Source of the DNA: CAZUMH01 sp964621645
GTDB lineage: Bacteria > Zhuqueibacterota > QNDG01 > JAGLOF01
Assembly (NCBI GenBank): GCA_964621645.1
Contig: CAZUMH010000140.1
Location: forward strand, 1 to 6,313
Length of the DNA: 6,313 nucleotides
Direction: 5' to 3'
The translations under genes and the position numbers were made by a program. Positions 5,759 through 6,313 of this stretch are shown one piece after another. How positions within the stretch are numbered: the stretch's first letter is position 1; the number at the start of each line of letters is the position of its first letter. The notes beneath the pieces are model-generated. The model searched no databases. It saw nothing but the letters and a program-made list of their open reading frames with translations, and was not told the origin of the DNA.

Positions 5759-6313
5759 TCAGAATAGACATTGTGTCCTGATATCCGAACATTTTTTAAT
5801 ACCGTATTTGTTCAGTTTTTCATAGAGAGAAGAACGAGGCAAGCGCAGCGCTTCCGCAGTCCGAGAAATATTCCAGTCATGTTCCCAGAGCGCGTAGATG
5901 ATAAAACTCTTCTCGAAGATACTCAAAGCCCGCTTAAACGTTCTTGTATTGTTCAAATCGTGCACAGAGGGTGTAAAACGAAGAAATCCTTTAAGATGAC
6001 CGCTGTGCACCACCTGGGAATCGATTAGCACGGTGACCTTTTGCATGATGTTGCGCAATTCACGCACATTACCCGGCCAGTTGTAGGAAAGCAGCACGGC
6101 CACGGCGCTCGGTGCCAGCATCTTGGTTGGAATATCATTTTCCGTGCAGAAAAAATCAAGGAAATAATAGGCCAGGGGAAGAATATCTTCAGCCCGTTCC
6201 CGCAGGGGAGGAATATTAATTTCTATGACATTGATGCGGTGATAAAGATCCTCGCGAAAAACTCCGCGGGCCACCAGATCCGCCAGATTCTGATTGGTGG
6301 CGGAGATGATGCG
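5759..6313 (-). CDS. Sigma-54-dependent transcriptional activator (NtrC family), C-terminal part only
   Basis: The reading frame is open from the window edge, giving 184 residues before TGA at 5761-5759. The visible part starts at the AAA+ sensor I region (RIISATNQNLADLV) and continues through GVFREDLYHRINVIEINIPP and LRERAEDILPLAYYFL, which are hallmark segments of sigma-54 activators, then the sensor II segment NWPGNVRELRNIMQKV. The last ~45 residues are a Fis-type helix-turn-helix (IYALWEHDWNISRTAEALRL, then PRSSLYEKLNKYGIKK). Such proteins bind upstream sites and use ATP hydrolysis to open sigma-54 RNA polymerase complexes. The Walker A, GAFTGA loop and N-terminal sensory domain (receiver, PAS, GAF or none) are outside the window, so the signal cannot be named and calling it a response regulator would be a guess. 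The GTG at 6274 is internal, not the start. The next gene downstream has a -24/-12 promoter, so this is the obvious candidate regulator. Confidence 0.95.
   Translation of the reverse strand, partial: RIISATNQNLADLVARGVFREDLYHRINVIEINIPPLRERAEDILPLAYYFLDFFCTENDIPTKMLAPSAVAVLLSYNWPGNVRELRNIMQKVTVLIDSQVVHSGHLKGFLRFTPSVHDLNNTRTFKRALSIFEKSFIIYALWEHDWNISRTAEALRLPRSSLYEKLNKYGIKKCSDIRTQCLF

Noticed and set aside
1..6313. Insertion sequences, tRNA/rRNA genes, attachment sites, defence or toxin-antitoxin genes
   Set aside because: No transposase, integrase, RNA-gene or nuclease motifs were seen on either strand, and nearly all the sequence is explained by four minus-strand genes and their spacers.

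Overview
All real genes in this window lie on the minus strand and are read from high to low coordinates. The window fits a member of the Fibrobacterota-Chlorobiota-Bacteroidota (FCB) superphylum or an allied candidate phylum (Calditrichota, Marinimicrobia, Cloacimonadota or KSB1-like). The main reason is that two secreted proteins end in a type A C-terminal sorting domain with a FlgD-like Ig fold. These begin with the words FPNPFNPET and YPNPFNPET and end in a short basic strand (KMLLIK, KLVLVK), the usual form of type IX secretion (T9SS) cargo in those groups. Coding DNA is moderately GC-rich and the one sizeable intergenic region is clearly AT-rich. The exact phylum cannot be read from this window.

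Layout in transcription order. (1) 6313-5759 holds the C-terminal 184 residues of a sigma-54-dependent transcriptional activator (NtrC family), with the end of its AAA+ domain and a Fis-type helix-turn-helix; its N-terminus is outside the window. (2) 5758-5569 is a 190-base AT-rich regulatory gap. It holds a near-consensus sigma-54 (-24/-12) promoter at 5675-5660, a perfect 15-base palindrome just upstream, a larger nested dyad about 90 bases upstream of the predicted start, and a possible 17-codon leader ORF whose stop overlaps the next start codon (ATGA). (3) 5568-1666 encodes a 1300-residue exported protein with a signal peptide, fourteen LVIVD-type beta-propeller blades, three copies of a 'GDEI...CVGA' module, an internally duplicated domain and a sorting domain. 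(4) 1665-1584 is a short spacer with a 13-bp-arm hairpin and a second hairpin that covers the ribosome binding site of the next gene. (5) 1583-843 encodes a 246-residue exported protein: signal peptide, one GDEI/CVGA module, sorting domain. (6) 811-1 is the 5' part of a third exported protein with a TTG start, one GDEI/CVGA module and then repeat-rich beta domains; it runs off the window.

Reading: the three exported proteins share the same module (five copies in total) and sit close together on one strand, so they are probably one transcription unit producing cell-surface or secreted proteins. The sigma-54 promoter beside a sigma-54 activator gene suggests local, signal-dependent control of that unit. 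The regulatory link is inferred from sequence only. No enzyme active site is visible in any of the three exported proteins, so their function is most likely structural, adhesive or binding, but this is not demonstrated.
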